Shown here: in pieces, positions 15,900 to 25,369 of the stretch | How the letters are laid out: each line of letters begins with the position of its first letter | How positions within the stretch are numbered: the first letter of the stretch is position 1 | NCBI RefSeq assembly: GCF_020511115.1 | Contig: NZ_JAJAVH010000007.1 | Location: 558,001 to 622,000, forward strand | DNA from: Luteimonas panaciterrae | GTDB taxonomy: Bacteria > Pseudomonadota > Gammaproteobacteria > Xanthomonadales > Xanthomonadaceae | DNA length: 64,000 bases | Direction: 5' to 3' | Translations under genes and position numbers: made by a program | Notes under the pieces: model-generated | Told to the model about the DNA's origin: nothing | Database searches by the model: none | Seen by the model: only the letters and a program-made list of their open reading frames with translations

Positions 15900-18692
15900 C
15901 TAGAATTCAAGCCGCGCCATGCGCGCGGCATCGTCGACGCTAGCCCGCGCAGCGTCGATCGCGTCGCTTCCGCTCACGAAGCGGCGCCGCCGGTCCAGCG
16001 TGCACTCCAGCCCCGCCGCCAGCATCACCGCATGCGCGGAGAGCAGCGCTTCCTGCGTCGCGTCGTCGAGGATGCCCGCTGCATGCGCCGCCACGATCAA
16101 CTCCGGCGTATCACGCGGCACCAGCAGCGCCGGCAATCCAGCGGCATCGCGCAACACGAGGTACTGCAGCAGAAACTCCAGATCGACGAGTCCGCCCTTG
16201 CCCTGCTTGAGATCGAAACCGGCGGCGTTGCTGCGATCCAGCTCCGCGCGCATCTTCCGGCGCATGTTGATCACATCCTCGCGCAACTTGTCGGCATCAC
16301 GATCACGGCCCAATGTTTCGCTGCGGATGCGTTCGAAATCCTCGCGCAAACCGACATCCCCGGCAACGGTACGCGCGCGCACGAGCGCCTGATGCTCCCA
16401 GGTCCAGGCGCGGTTGCGCTGATAATCCGAATAACTGGCCAGACTCGACACCAGCAAGCCTTTCCCGCCATCCGGACGCAGGCGCACGTCGATGTCGTAA
16501 AGGCGTCCAGCCGCAGTCACGGTACCGAGCAGGGCGACGATCTTCTGCGCCAGACGCGCGAACCAGCGCGGCGCGTCCAGCGAACGCGCGCCGTCGGAAT
16601 GCGCATCGGCCGCGGCATCGTAGAGGAAGACGAGATCGAGATCGGAACCGAAACCGAGTTCCTCGCCGCCGAGACTGCCGTAGCCAACGATGGCGAAACG
16701 TGCGCCGGGAATATCACCGTGCGCGGCGTGCAGTTCGCGTCGCGCGAGCGCGAGCGCGACACTGAGGACCGCGTCGGCCAGCCATGCCAGTTGACGCGCG
16801 CTATCTTGCGCACGCTGGCGGCCGTCCAGGGTCGCCAGCGCGATGCGGAAACTGAGCGCCTGACGGGTTTCGTTGAGCGCCATCAGCGCGGTTTCGGTGT
16901 CGTCATGCTGCAAGGCCGTCTCGCACGCGCGCGCGAGATCGTCGCGCTCCGGCAATGGACCGGCCACGCGCGCGTCGAGCAACTCGTCCAGCAACAGCGG
17001 CAGCGTCGCCAGCCGTTCGGCGAGAAGCGCGCTGCGGATCACCGCGTCCACCAGACGGGCCAGCGCCGCCGGCTGCTCGTCGAGCAGCGCCAGATAGCTC
17101 GCGCGACGCAGGATGTTGTGCAGCAAGGCCAGCAGGCGTTGCAGCGCCAGGCCGGGATCGTTCGCGGTGCCCGCGGCTTTGACCAGCTGCGGCAGCACGC
17201 GATCCAGCCGCGCGCGCGCAGCATCGGACAGCTCACGCACGCCGGAGGTACGCGCGAAGTCGCGCAGCATCGCGTCGGCGGCGCCGGCTTCGGCGTAACC
17301 CGCGGCAACCAGTGCCTGCGAATCACCGCCTTCGGGCAGCGCGAGCCAGTAATCCGTGAGATCGCTTTCGGTCGTCGCGTCGCTGACCGCTTGCCTGCGT
17401 CGCGGCGCCAGCAGCGCCTCGAACTCGGCCGCCACTCGCGCACGTCGCGCATCCAGTGCCGCATGCAGCGCTTTCCAGTCCGGATAGCCAAGCCCGCTCG
17501 CAATCCGCATCCGGTCAAGATCGTCGTCGGGCAGCGAATGCGTCTGCGCATCCCGCAACATCTGCAAGCGATTTTCGAGCCGGCGCAGGTAGATGTAATC
17601 CTCGACCAGTGCGTCGTGGGTGTCCGTCGAGATCTGATGCGCGTCCCGCAGCGCGCGCAAGGCCGGCAGCAACCGGCGCTCACGCAGGGCCGCGTCGCGA
17701 CCGCCGTGGATGAGCTGTAGTGCCTGTGCGAGGAATTCGATCTCGCGAATGCCGCCTGCGCCCCGCTTGATGTCGTCTTCCAGTTCCTTGCGCGCCACTT
17801 CCGCCGCGATCGCCGCCTTCATCGCGCGCAGGCCGTCGAGCGCGCCGAAATCGAGATAGCGGCGGTAGACGAACGGTCGCAGCGCTTCGAGGAACGCCTC
17901 TCCGGCTTCGAGATCGCCAGCCACCGGCCGCGCCTTCTGCCAGGCGTAGCGCTCCCAATCGCGTCCTTCGCGCTGGAAATACTGCTCCATCGCGGCGAAC
18001 GACAACGCCACGCGCCCGGCATTGCCGAACGGCCGCAGACGCAGATCGACGCGATGACAGAAACCATCGGCTGTCTTCTCGTCGAGCAGCTTCGCCAATT
18101 GCTGTCCGATGCGGGCGAAATACGCTTCCGCCGCGAGCGGACGCGCGCCATCGCTCTCACCTTCCTCCGCGTAGGCGTAAACCAGATCGATGTCGGAACT
18201 GAAATTCAATTCGCCGCCGCCGAGCTTGCCGAGCCCGAACACGACCAGTCGCTGCGCACGGCCATCGCTTGCGCGCACATGGCCATGACGTTGCGCGAAT
18301 TCCTGTTCGATCGCGGCGAGCGCCGTCTGCAGGCAGACTTCCGCCAGGCGCGTGCTACCCGCGAGCGTGGCCTCGACCGTGTCGTGGCCGAGCACGTCGC
18401 GCCAGATCAGCCGTACCGATTCGTTCTGGCGATAGCGCCGCAGCAGCGCGGGCCAATCTCCGCGATTGTCGGCATCGAGCACCGGTGGCGGTGATGCCTG
18501 CGCGCCGTCGTCGGCGGCCAGGCGTTCGAGCAGTTCGGGCCGTTTGGCCAACACGCCCGCCGCGAAGTCGCTGGCGATGACGACGCGCCGCAGCTTGTCC
18601 GCGAGCGCGGAATCCTTGCCGACATCCACCAGTGGCGCGGCGGCACGCTGCACCAGGGCATCCAACGAAGCGGGGAGGTTATGTTCGTTCAC
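15900..18692 (-). CDS. glnE: Bifunctional glutamine synthetase adenylyltransferase/adenylyl-removing enzyme
   Basis: 930 residues, the usual length for GlnE. It adds AMP to, and removes it from, glutamine synthetase in response to PII state. Both nucleotidyltransferase domains are present with intact metal-binding motifs: [18 protein letters not shown] at about 164 (deadenylylation half) and [20 protein letters not shown] at about 681 (adenylylation half), joined by the helical PII-responsive region. The C-terminus ends in ARMARLEF. It is monocistronic here, with 205 bp to the divergent TonB receptor gene. Confidence 0.97.
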   Translation of the reverse strand: MNEHNLPASLDALVQRAAAPLVDVGKDSALADKLRRVVIASDFAAGVLAKRPELLERLAADDGAQASPPPVLDADNRGDWPALLRRYRQNESVRLIWRDVLGHDTVEATLAGSTRLAEVCLQTALAAIEQEFAQRHGHVRASDGRAQRLVVFGLGKLGGGELNFSSDIDLVYAYAEEGESDGARPLAAEAYFARIGQQLAKLLDEKTADGFCHRVDLRLRPFGNAGRVALSFAAMEQYFQREGRDWERYAWQKARPVAGDLEAGEAFLEALRPFVYRRYLDFGALDGLRAMKAAIAAEVARKELEDDIKRGAGGIREIEFLAQALQLIHGGRDAALRERRLLPALRALRDAHQISTDTHDALVEDYIYLRRLENRLQMLRDAQTHSLPDDDLDRMRIASGLGYPDWKALHAALDARRARVAAEFEALLAPRRRQAVSDATTESDLTDYWLALPEGGDSQALVAAGYAEAGAADAMLRDFARTSGVRELSDAARARLDRVLPQLVKAAGTANDPGLALQRLLALLHNILRRASYLALLDEQPAALARLVDAVIRSALLAERLATLPLLLDELLDARVAGPLPERDDLARACETALQHDDTETALMALNETRQALSFRIALATLDGRQRAQDSARQLAWLADAVLSVALALARRELHAAHGDIPGARFAIVGYGSLGGEELGFGSDLDLVFLYDAAADAHSDGARSLDAPRWFARLAQKIVALLGTVTAAGRLYDIDVRLRPDGGKGLLVSSLASYSDYQRNRAWTWEHQALVRARTVAGDVGLREDFERIRSETLGRDRDADKLREDVINMRRKMRAELDRSNAAGFDLKQGKGGLVDLEFLLQYLVLRDAAGLPALLVPRDTPELIVAAHAAGILDDATQEALLSAHAVMLAAGLECTLDRRRRFVSGSDAIDAARASVDDAARMARLEF

Positions 18693-18897
18693 CCCGCGAT
18701 TGTGGCATCGCCACGCGCCGCCCGGATCGCTTGGAAACCCCTGAGCACCGTATTAACATGCCGTGGCGGAGCCGCCTCGCCGCTGCTTCGAACTCCTCTT
18801 TCCGTCGCCAGCACGCCGGCCCTGCCGCATCGCCAGCTTACGCATCCTCCCGGATGCGCGGTCGAGGCACGAACAATTTTTTGTTGGTGTCCATCCG

Positions 18898-21003
18898 ATG
18901 CTTGCGACTTCCCGTCGTTCCGTTGCCGCGCCCGCGGCTCGTTCTCCCCTCGCGCTCGCGCTGAACGTAGTGCTCGGCGTGCTCATCTCCGATCAGGTCG
19001 CCGCGGAGGAAGCGCCGCCACCGTCGGCGACCACGCTCGACACGGTTACCGTCATCGCCGACAAGCAGGGCCGTTCGCAGCGCGACACCGGCACTAGCCT
19101 CACGGTCGTGGACGGCCAGACGCTGCAGGCGCGCGGCCTGGACGACAGCCGCGCCGCGCTCGGCAACCTGGCCAATGTCACCAGCGCCGGTGTCGGCAAT
19201 ATCGCGCCGGCGGTACGTGGCGTGGATGGAACCGGGCCCGCCACCGGCTCCGACGCCTTCTTCGCCGGTACGCGCCCGCGTCTGAGCCTGAGCATCGACG
19301 GACGCCCGGCCAGCTACAACGAGATCGTGTTCGGCGGCGACTCGCTCTGGGACGTGCAACAGATCGAACTGCTACGCGGCCCGCAAAGCCTGCTGCAGGG
19401 CCGCAACGCCATCGCCGGCACGCTGGCGATCAAGACCCGCGATCCCAGCTGGGAATCCGAGGGCAGCGTGCGCGTGCTTGCCGGCAATCGCGATCGGCGC
19501 CAGGCCGCGTTCGCGGTCTCCGGACCGCTGGCCGGCGATCAGATCGCCTTCCGCATCGTCGGCGACGTGCAGCGCCAGCATAGCTATCTCGATTTCACGC
19601 CGATCCCCGGCGCCTCCGATCCAGGCGAATTCGAGACCCGCACGCTGCGAGGCAAGCTCCTGTTCAAGCCGGATGCGCTGCCGGACTTCAGCGCCCTGCT
19701 CACCTTCCAGCACGCGCAATCGCGCGCGCCGCAGTTGGAGTCGGTCTCGCGGCCGTTCGACGAGGACCGTACGAGCACGCCGGACATGCCGGTCTTCGAC
19801 AACCGCAGCAACGTGCTGATCGCGGATACGCAGTGGCGCCTGAGCGATCGTCTGCGCTGGGACAACCTGATCTCGGCCACCGATCTGCACGTGAAGCGCG
19901 ACGCGCCGGTGGGCACCGGCATCGCCACCATCGACAACCGCGAGTACGTGCTGGAACCAAAGCTGGTGCTCGAAAAGGGAGATGCGCGCACCAGCGGCAT
20001 CTTCGGCGCCTACTTCTTCCGCGCCAAGCAGCACGAGATCATCGATTTTCCGACCAATGAACGCTTCCGCGACGAGATTCACACCGCCGCGCTCTACGGC
20101 GAGACCCAGATCGCGCTCCGCGACGATCTGGAACTGAGCCTGGGCGCGCGATACGAACGCGAAACCCATCGTCGCGTCGGTGGCGACGGCGCGGTGGTCA
20201 ATATCGATATGGACAAGACCTACAGCGCCTTCCTGCCCAAGCTCGGCCTGAGCTGGCGCGCCAATGAGCACTGGACATTCGGAGGCCTGGTCTCGCGCGG
20301 CTACAACGCCGGTGGCGGTGGCGTCGTGGCGGCCTACGTGCCTCCCTTGTTCACGTTCCGGAACTACAGCTACGACCCGGAATACGTCGTCAACTACGAA
20401 CTGTTCTTCCGCGGCGAACTGGCCGACGGCCGTGTGCAGCTCACCGGCAACATCTTCTACGGCGACTATCGCGACATGCAGTTGCCGTTCGATCTCGATC
20501 CGAGGCCGGGCGTATGGTCGGTCGAGGTGCGCAATGCCGATCGTGCCCGCAACTACGGCGCGGAATTCGGCGTGCGCTGGCAGGCGATGCCGTCGCTGGA
20601 ACTGTATTCCGACATCGGCCTGTTGCGGACCAAGGTGACCGAATATCCGAACTCGGGCATCGAAGGCAACGAATTCGCCAACGCGCCCACGTTCACCTCC
20701 AACTTCGGATTTCTGTGGCGCGGCATTGGCGGCGGCGAATTCGGCCTCAACGCGCGGCATTCCAACGCCTACTACTCCGACATCGAGAACCGGCCGCTGG
20801 GCCGCACCGATTCCTACTGGCTCGTCAACGCCAAGGGCGGCTATCGTTTCGGCAAGACCTATTTCTTCGCGGGCGTCGACAATCTCTTCGACGACCGCTC
20901 CGCGCTGCAGATCTACACCTACAGCATCGACCCCAGCCCCTTCGACTCGGCCACGCTGATCCGCCCGCGTAGCTGGTACGTCGGCGTGCAATACGACTGG
21001 TGA
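18898..21003 (+). CDS. TonB-dependent outer-membrane receptor, siderophore type
   Basis: About 701 residues. A signal peptide (residues 1-36, hydrophobic LALALNVVLGVLIS, cleavage near VAAEE) leads to a TonB-box-like segment (LDTVTVIAD), a plug domain (about 45-165, with IELLRGPQSLLQGRNAIAG) and a 22-strand-type barrel ending in the aromatic VGVQYDW. The ATG at 18898 is preferred because it begins the signal peptide. The stop overlaps the PepSY gene by 4 bp (GTGA), so the three genes here form an operon. The trio matches ferric-siderophore uptake; the substrate cannot be read from sequence and I see no clear Fur box upstream. Confidence 0.92.
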   Translation: MLATSRRSVAAPAARSPLALALNVVLGVLISDQVAAEEAPPPSATTLDTVTVIADKQGRSQRDTGTSLTVVDGQTLQARGLDDSRAALGNLANVTSAGVGNIAPAVRGVDGTGPATGSDAFFAGTRPRLSLSIDGRPASYNEIVFGGDSLWDVQQIELLRGPQSLLQGRNAIAGTLAIKTRDPSWESEGSVRVLAGNRDRRQAAFAVSGPLAGDQIAFRIVGDVQRQHSYLDFTPIPGASDPGEFETRTLRGKLLFKPDALPDFSALLTFQHAQSRAPQLESVSRPFDEDRTSTPDMPVFDNRSNVLIADTQWRLSDRLRWDNLISATDLHVKRDAPVGTGIATIDNREYVLEPKLVLEKGDARTSGIFGAYFFRAKQHEIIDFPTNERFRDEIHTAALYGETQIALRDDLELSLGARYERETHRRVGGDGAVVNIDMDKTYSAFLPKLGLSWRANEHWTFGGLVSRGYNAGGGGVVAAYVPPLFTFRNYSYDPEYVVNYELFFRGELADGRVQLTGNIFYGDYRDMQLPFDLDPRPGVWSVEVRNADRARNYGAEFGVRWQAMPSLELYSDIGLLRTKVTEYPNSGIEGNEFANAPTFTSNFGFLWRGIGGGEFGLNARHSNAYYSDIENRPLGRTDSYWLVNAKGGYRFGKTYFFAGVDNLFDDRSALQIYTYSIDPSPFDSATLIRPRSWYVGVQYDW

Positions 21004-22160
21004 TCATGGACACGCGCAACGGTTCCCGCTGGTTCCGCCTCAACCTCTGGCTGCATCGCTGGACCAGCCTGGTGGCGACGCTGCCATTTCTGGTGCTGTG
21101 CCTGACCGGCACCGTGTTGATCTTCCACGAAGAAATCGACGCGGCGATGGGCGTGGTACCCACGGCCGAGGGCCTGGAAGCAGCACCGCACCGGCCGTTG
21201 GCCGAGTCGGTGAACAACATCCTCGCCGTCTCGCCCGGCGAGCGTGTGCTCAGCCTCGGCATCGATCCGAAGGATCATCCCGGCGTGCTGTTGCTCGTGA
21301 CCGCGGCGAGCACCGAGAACACGTTCGACAACGCCAAACTACGCTTCACGCGCCTGGCCGATGCCAAGCCGACCGACGAACAGGCGCTGGACGCTGACAA
21401 GACATTGACCGGTTTTCTGCTGGAGCTGCATGCGCAATGGTTTCTCGGTCCGATCGGTGAACTCGTCGGCGCGTTGATCGCGCTGCTGGTGCTGCTGTCG
21501 TTGCTATCGGGCCTGGTGGTCTACGCGCCCTACGTCAAGCGTGTGGTGTTCGGCGTGTTGCGGCGCGGGCGTGGTCCGCGCTTGCTGCAACTGGACCTGC
21601 ACAACTTCATCGGCGCGATCGTGCTCGGCTGGGCGCTGGCGGTCACCATCACCGGCTTTCTGCTCGGTTTCGGCAGCATCGCCACCGGCTTGTGGGCAAA
21701 GACCGAACTGGCGGAAGTGCGCCGCATGAGCGATGCGCGCACGGTCGATCGTCGCCATCCGCCGCTCGATACCGACGGCGCCTATCGCGCCGCGCTCGCG
21801 GCGGCGCCACGCGGCTGGCACGTCAACTCGATCATCTTTCCGGGCACCGATTTCTCCACCGATCGCCACTACACCGTGCTGATCAACGGCGACGGCCTGG
21901 ATGAGCGCCTGTTCCGCGTGGCGCTGGTGGATGCGGTCGACGGCAGTGTCGCCGCGGTCAAGGAACTGCCGCTGTACATGAAGGCGATCGTGTTCTCGCA
22001 ACCGCTGCACTTCGGCGATTACGGCGGGTTGGCGTTGAAGCTGTTGTGGACGGCATGCACCTGGCTGACGTTGTTCATCACCGGCAACGGTGCCTGGCTG
22101 TGGTGGAACCGCAGACGCAAGCGTCCGCGCGCCTTGACATCGGTTGGAGCACAGGCATGA
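21000..22160 (+). CDS. PepSY-associated transmembrane protein, putative iron-uptake reductase component
   Basis: 386 residues from a GTG that overlaps the receptor stop; an ATG two codons later is equally possible. The N-terminal basic segment and first helix (WLHRWTSLVATLPFLVLCLTG) with an HRW motif, a second pair of helices around 150-180 and 205-235, and a last helix near 355-375 match the four-helix PepSY_TM family. Such proteins accompany siderophore receptors and are thought to act as inner-membrane ferric reductases. The periplasmic region at 240-330 carries a PepSY-like fold pattern. Followed by an ATGA overlap. Confidence 0.88.
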   Translation: MIMDTRNGSRWFRLNLWLHRWTSLVATLPFLVLCLTGTVLIFHEEIDAAMGVVPTAEGLEAAPHRPLAESVNNILAVSPGERVLSLGIDPKDHPGVLLLVTAASTENTFDNAKLRFTRLADAKPTDEQALDADKTLTGFLLELHAQWFLGPIGELVGALIALLVLLSLLSGLVVYAPYVKRVVFGVLRRGRGPRLLQLDLHNFIGAIVLGWALAVTITGFLLGFGSIATGLWAKTELAEVRRMSDARTVDRRHPPLDTDGAYRAALAAAPRGWHVNSIIFPGTDFSTDRHYTVLINGDGLDERLFRVALVDAVDGSVAAVKELPLYMKAIVFSQPLHFGDYGGLALKLLWTACTWLTLFITGNGAWLWWNRRRKRPRALTSVGAQA

Positions 22161-22357
22161 ACGGTCGACGGACGTTGTCACTCGTTCTCGTGCTCGCATT
22201 GATCTGCATCGCCGGCATCGTCGGCATGCTGCTGAGCGAGAGTGCTCTGGACTGGCTGTTCTTCGCGATGACGGCGGCGCCGTTGTTGATCGGCGCGTGG
22301 CGCTGGTGGGCATCGCGCGGCGACGGGATACCGCAGCGACAGAGAAGCGCGCGCTGA
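22157..22357 (+). CDS. Small two-helix inner-membrane protein of the iron-uptake operon
   Basis: 66 residues, ATGA-coupled to the PepSY gene. Two hydrophobic segments (TLSLVLVLALICIAGIVGML and WLFFAMTAAPLLIGAWRWW) with a short polar turn and a basic tail. Small membrane proteins commonly follow PepSY genes in such operons, but this one is too short to assign to a named family. Probably an accessory subunit. A terminator follows about 140 bp downstream. Confidence 0.7.
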   Translation: MNGRRTLSLVLVLALICIAGIVGMLLSESALDWLFFAMTAAPLLIGAWRWWASRGDGIPQRQRSAR

Positions 22358-22491
22358 CGCGCGAACTCGAAGGCGCGAACGCAGCCGCAAGAACGCCCTG
22401 AGCGCATCGCATTCGCCATCGATGCGCCCCTCATCGACCGGCCTCATTGCCGGCGATTTCAGGGAAGAACGCCGCATCGCAACATGCAAGC

Positions 22492-22529
22492 AAAAAAAAG
22501 CCCGGAGCGGCGGACCGCTTCGGGCTTTT
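22492..22529. terminator. Bidirectional intrinsic terminator
   Basis: A 13-bp stem (AAGCCCGGAGCGG with one G-T pair, loop CGGA) flanked by an A-run on the left and TTTT on the right. It closes the iron-uptake operon. The remaining sequence from 22358 to 22979 holds no gene that I can support; the part after 22530 should carry the promoter of the DUF4331 gene, but no -35/-10 pair stands out. Confidence 0.85.
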
Positions 22530-22979
22530 GCTCCCTCCCCCACGTCGGGTGCGAGCGAATCGTGAAGGAGACGTTACCCACGATGCACGCTGCACTGCAA
22601 AAAAATACTGACGGGTTCAGGAAACCGCATCGGCCGTACATGCGATTTTTATCGTTCTAAACCGCGCCATTTCGCCATTTGCGGGTGCCCGCTCGACGGC
22701 CGCCGAGCGCCGCGACAAGCCGCGAATCACGCACGAAAACACCGCGTCGCAGACACCGCTGCGCAACGGTGTGCGCTGCACTCGGTTCTTGCGGCTTTCT
22801 GAAAACGGTTCCGACCGATCGGCGCGATCAACGCCTCGTCTCCGCCGAGCCATGCCGATCGCTAAAGATTTCGACAGCCAAAGAGGCGCCGATCCGTTGT
22901 CATTGCATACGACAGCAGCATCCACCGTATGGACGCTACTCCCGCCGGCGACGGCAGCCCCTCTTGCGCGCATCCTCCC

Positions 22980-24224
22980 ATGACAACATCACTCATCAAG
23001 ACCATCGGCTCCTGTGCGTTCGCGCTCGCCGGTCTGTCACCCGCGCTCTCCGCGCGATGCTCCGACCATCTGGACACACCCACCGTCATCGCGGATCCAG
23101 CCGCCGACATCGGTGATCTTTATGCCTGGATGTCACCGGATGGCAAACGCCTCAACCTGGTGATGGACATCGTCGGACGCGAGTTCTCCGACAAGCTCCA
23201 ATACGTTTTCAGCATCGACAGCGGCAAACGTTTCGGCAAGACCACATCAACGACCACCATCGTCTGTCGCTTCGATACCGCCAAGACGGTCGAATGCCAA
23301 GGCGGCGATGCGGATCATGTGCGCGGCGACGCCGGCAAGGACGGCGGCATCACCAGCGCGGATGGACGTCTGCGCGTGTTCGCCGGATTGCGCGACGATC
23401 CCTTCTTCAACAACGTCAAGGGCACGCGCGAGGCCTACGATGTCGCGTTCGCGGCGCTCAAGAGCGGAGTCGCGAGTGATGCCGCGGGATGCCCGCAGTT
23501 CGACGCCACGACCGCATCTCGAATCCTCGACCGCTGGCACCATACCAGCGGCGGACCGGCGCGCGACTTCCTGGCCGGATGGACGGCGGCGGCACTGGTG
23601 GTCTCGGTCGACATTCGTGCGGTGAACCGTGGCGGCCCGCTGCTGGCGATCTGGAGCAGCACGCGCGCCACGCCCGCCTCCGAGCCGGCGCTGCGCACGG
23701 GCGCGAAACGACATCCAGCGCTCGGCGCTCCGATCGACCGCGTTGGACGCACGCTCACGGGCAATGCACTGATCGGCCCATTGGATCCGGAAGAAGTCAG
23801 CGACCGTCGCAAGGAGCAGTACAACCGTGCCGCGCAATCCGATTGGCCGCAGTTCGTCGCCGATATCCGCCGCACACTCGGGCTCTACGACGCATTCGAC
23901 GGGGTCTGTGGCAATCAACGCCTCGCCAACCGTCGCACGCATGCGCCGCGGCGCTACGAGGCGATGGCGCGGTTGCTGGTCGACGATCGGCTTTGGGTGA
24001 ACAGCGCCACGGGAGCATGCACGCGCTACATGGCGGTCGAACTCAATGCCAACGGCACGAAGAACGCGGATTGCGGCGGACGCACACCCAACTACGACGC
24101 CATCGACGTCTATCGCTCCCTGCTGGTGACAGGCCAGGAGCGCGGTGTCGATGACGGCGTGGATCGTGACGACCGGACGCACTCCAGCACCGAATTCCCA
24201 TTCCTGGCGGCGCCCTCTCCATGA
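22980..24224 (+). CDS. Secreted DUF4331 family protein
   Basis: 414 residues with an N-terminal signal peptide (LIKTIGSCAFALAGLSPALS, cleavage near SAR). The start of the mature part, CSDHLDTPTVIADPAADIGD followed by LYAWMSPDG, is the hallmark of the DUF4331 family, in which SDH, a DPAADI block and an LYA strand recur. The ATG at 22980 begins the signal peptide. No enzymatic motif is known for the family; it is extracytoplasmic. Its stop overlaps the TPR gene by ATGA, so the two are translated together. Confidence 0.85.
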   Translation: MTTSLIKTIGSCAFALAGLSPALSARCSDHLDTPTVIADPAADIGDLYAWMSPDGKRLNLVMDIVGREFSDKLQYVFSIDSGKRFGKTTSTTTIVCRFDTAKTVECQGGDADHVRGDAGKDGGITSADGRLRVFAGLRDDPFFNNVKGTREAYDVAFAALKSGVASDAAGCPQFDATTASRILDRWHHTSGGPARDFLAGWTAAALVVSVDIRAVNRGGPLLAIWSSTRATPASEPALRTGAKRHPALGAPIDRVGRTLTGNALIGPLDPEEVSDRRKEQYNRAAQSDWPQFVADIRRTLGLYDAFDGVCGNQRLANRRTHAPRRYEAMARLLVDDRLWVNSATGACTRYMAVELNANGTKNADCGGRTPNYDAIDVYRSLLVTGQERGVDDGVDRDDRTHSSTEFPFLAAPSP

Positions 24225-25345
24225 AAACGCATCCCTTCTCTCTCGTTCTCGGCGGACTGCTGACACTGGTCGCCCCGCTGGCACTCGCATCCGAAACCAT
24301 GCGCGCCACGACAGCCGGCGCGATCGCCATCGCCAATCTGGACCATCTCATCGCTCGCCAGGGCAGCGACGCGGCGGTTGTCGATTTGCTGCTCGAACGC
24401 GCGCGATTCCTCGGCGACCACGACGCGCTGCAACGCGCGACCGTCCTGGCGGAAGCCCACTCGACGACCGCCGCCGATCTTCTGCACCGCGCGCAAGCCC
24501 GTGCGGCCGCGCATCGTTTCACTTCGGCGCTCGCGGATCTCGCTGCAGCCGAACGCATGGGCGCCGACACCGGAACCGTCGCCAATGCACGCGCCGCGAT
24601 CCAGATCGCGACCGGACACGCGCGCGAGGCCGTGGAATCTCTGCACGCACGGACCACTTCGCATCCCGGATATGCTTCATACGCCATGCTCGCCGCCGCC
24701 TATGCGGAACTGGGACGCTATGAGGAAGCCGATAGGCTCTATGCCAGGGCCGAGGCCGAACTCGACACCACGTCACCCTTCCCGCACGCGTGGCTGTCGT
24801 TCGCACGCGGATTGATGTGGTCGGAGCAGGCGGGCGATGCCGAGCGTGGTGAGATTTTCTACGTGCAAGCGTTGCACTACCTTCCGCAATTCGCCACGGC
24901 CAACATCCACATGGCCGAGATCGAATACGCGCGTGGCGATCATGCTGCTGCGGCGGCAAGGTTGCGACGCGTACTCGCCATCACGCCGGAACCCGAAGCG
25001 CTCGGACTGCTCGGCGACATCCTTGTCGGCACCGGCGAGCATGAGCAGGGCCATCGCGCGATCGACGCCGCGCGCGCCGGTTACGAGGCACTGCTGCGCG
25101 ATCAGCCACTCGCCTATGCCGACCATGCGGCCGAGTTCTATCTCGGTCCCGGCCAGGATTACACGCGCGCCTGGCAACTGGCGCGGCAGAATCTCGACAA
25201 TCGGCCGACGCCGCGTGCCTACGAGCTGGCGATCGATGCCGCGCGCGCATCGGGGAATGCCGACACGGCGTGCGAGCTGCTCGCGCGTGATCGCGCCCGC
25301 TATGGGCGCGAAGCACTCCCCGCGAATGGGGGCTGCGGAACGTGA
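24221..25345 (+). CDS. Secreted tetratricopeptide-repeat protein
   Basis: 374 residues: signal peptide (FSLVLGGLLTLVAPLALA) then helix pairs typical of TPRs, for example ADLLHRAQARAAAHRFTSAL, YAMLAAAYAELGRYEEADRL, and FATANIHMAEIEYARGDHAA. ATGA-coupled to the DUF4331 gene, so a periplasmic complex of the two is likely. TPRs mediate protein contacts; the partner and purpose are not readable. The end lies 25 bp from the stop of the convergent FAD oxidoreductase gene. Confidence 0.85.
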   Translation: MKTHPFSLVLGGLLTLVAPLALASETMRATTAGAIAIANLDHLIARQGSDAAVVDLLLERARFLGDHDALQRATVLAEAHSTTAADLLHRAQARAAAHRFTSALADLAAAERMGADTGTVANARAAIQIATGHAREAVESLHARTTSHPGYASYAMLAAAYAELGRYEEADRLYARAEAELDTTSPFPHAWLSFARGLMWSEQAGDAERGEIFYVQALHYLPQFATANIHMAEIEYARGDHAAAAARLRRVLAITPEPEALGLLGDILVGTGEHEQGHRAIDAARAGYEALLRDQPLAYADHAAEFYLGPGQDYTRAWQLARQNLDNRPTPRAYELAIDAARASGNADTACELLARDRARYGREALPANGGCGT

Positions 25346-25369
25346 ATCATCACGTCAACGCTCCGCGAT

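Noticed and set aside
15870..17720. A 616-codon plus-strand frame across glnE
   Set aside because: Antisense shadow; GlnE is unmistakable on the other strand.
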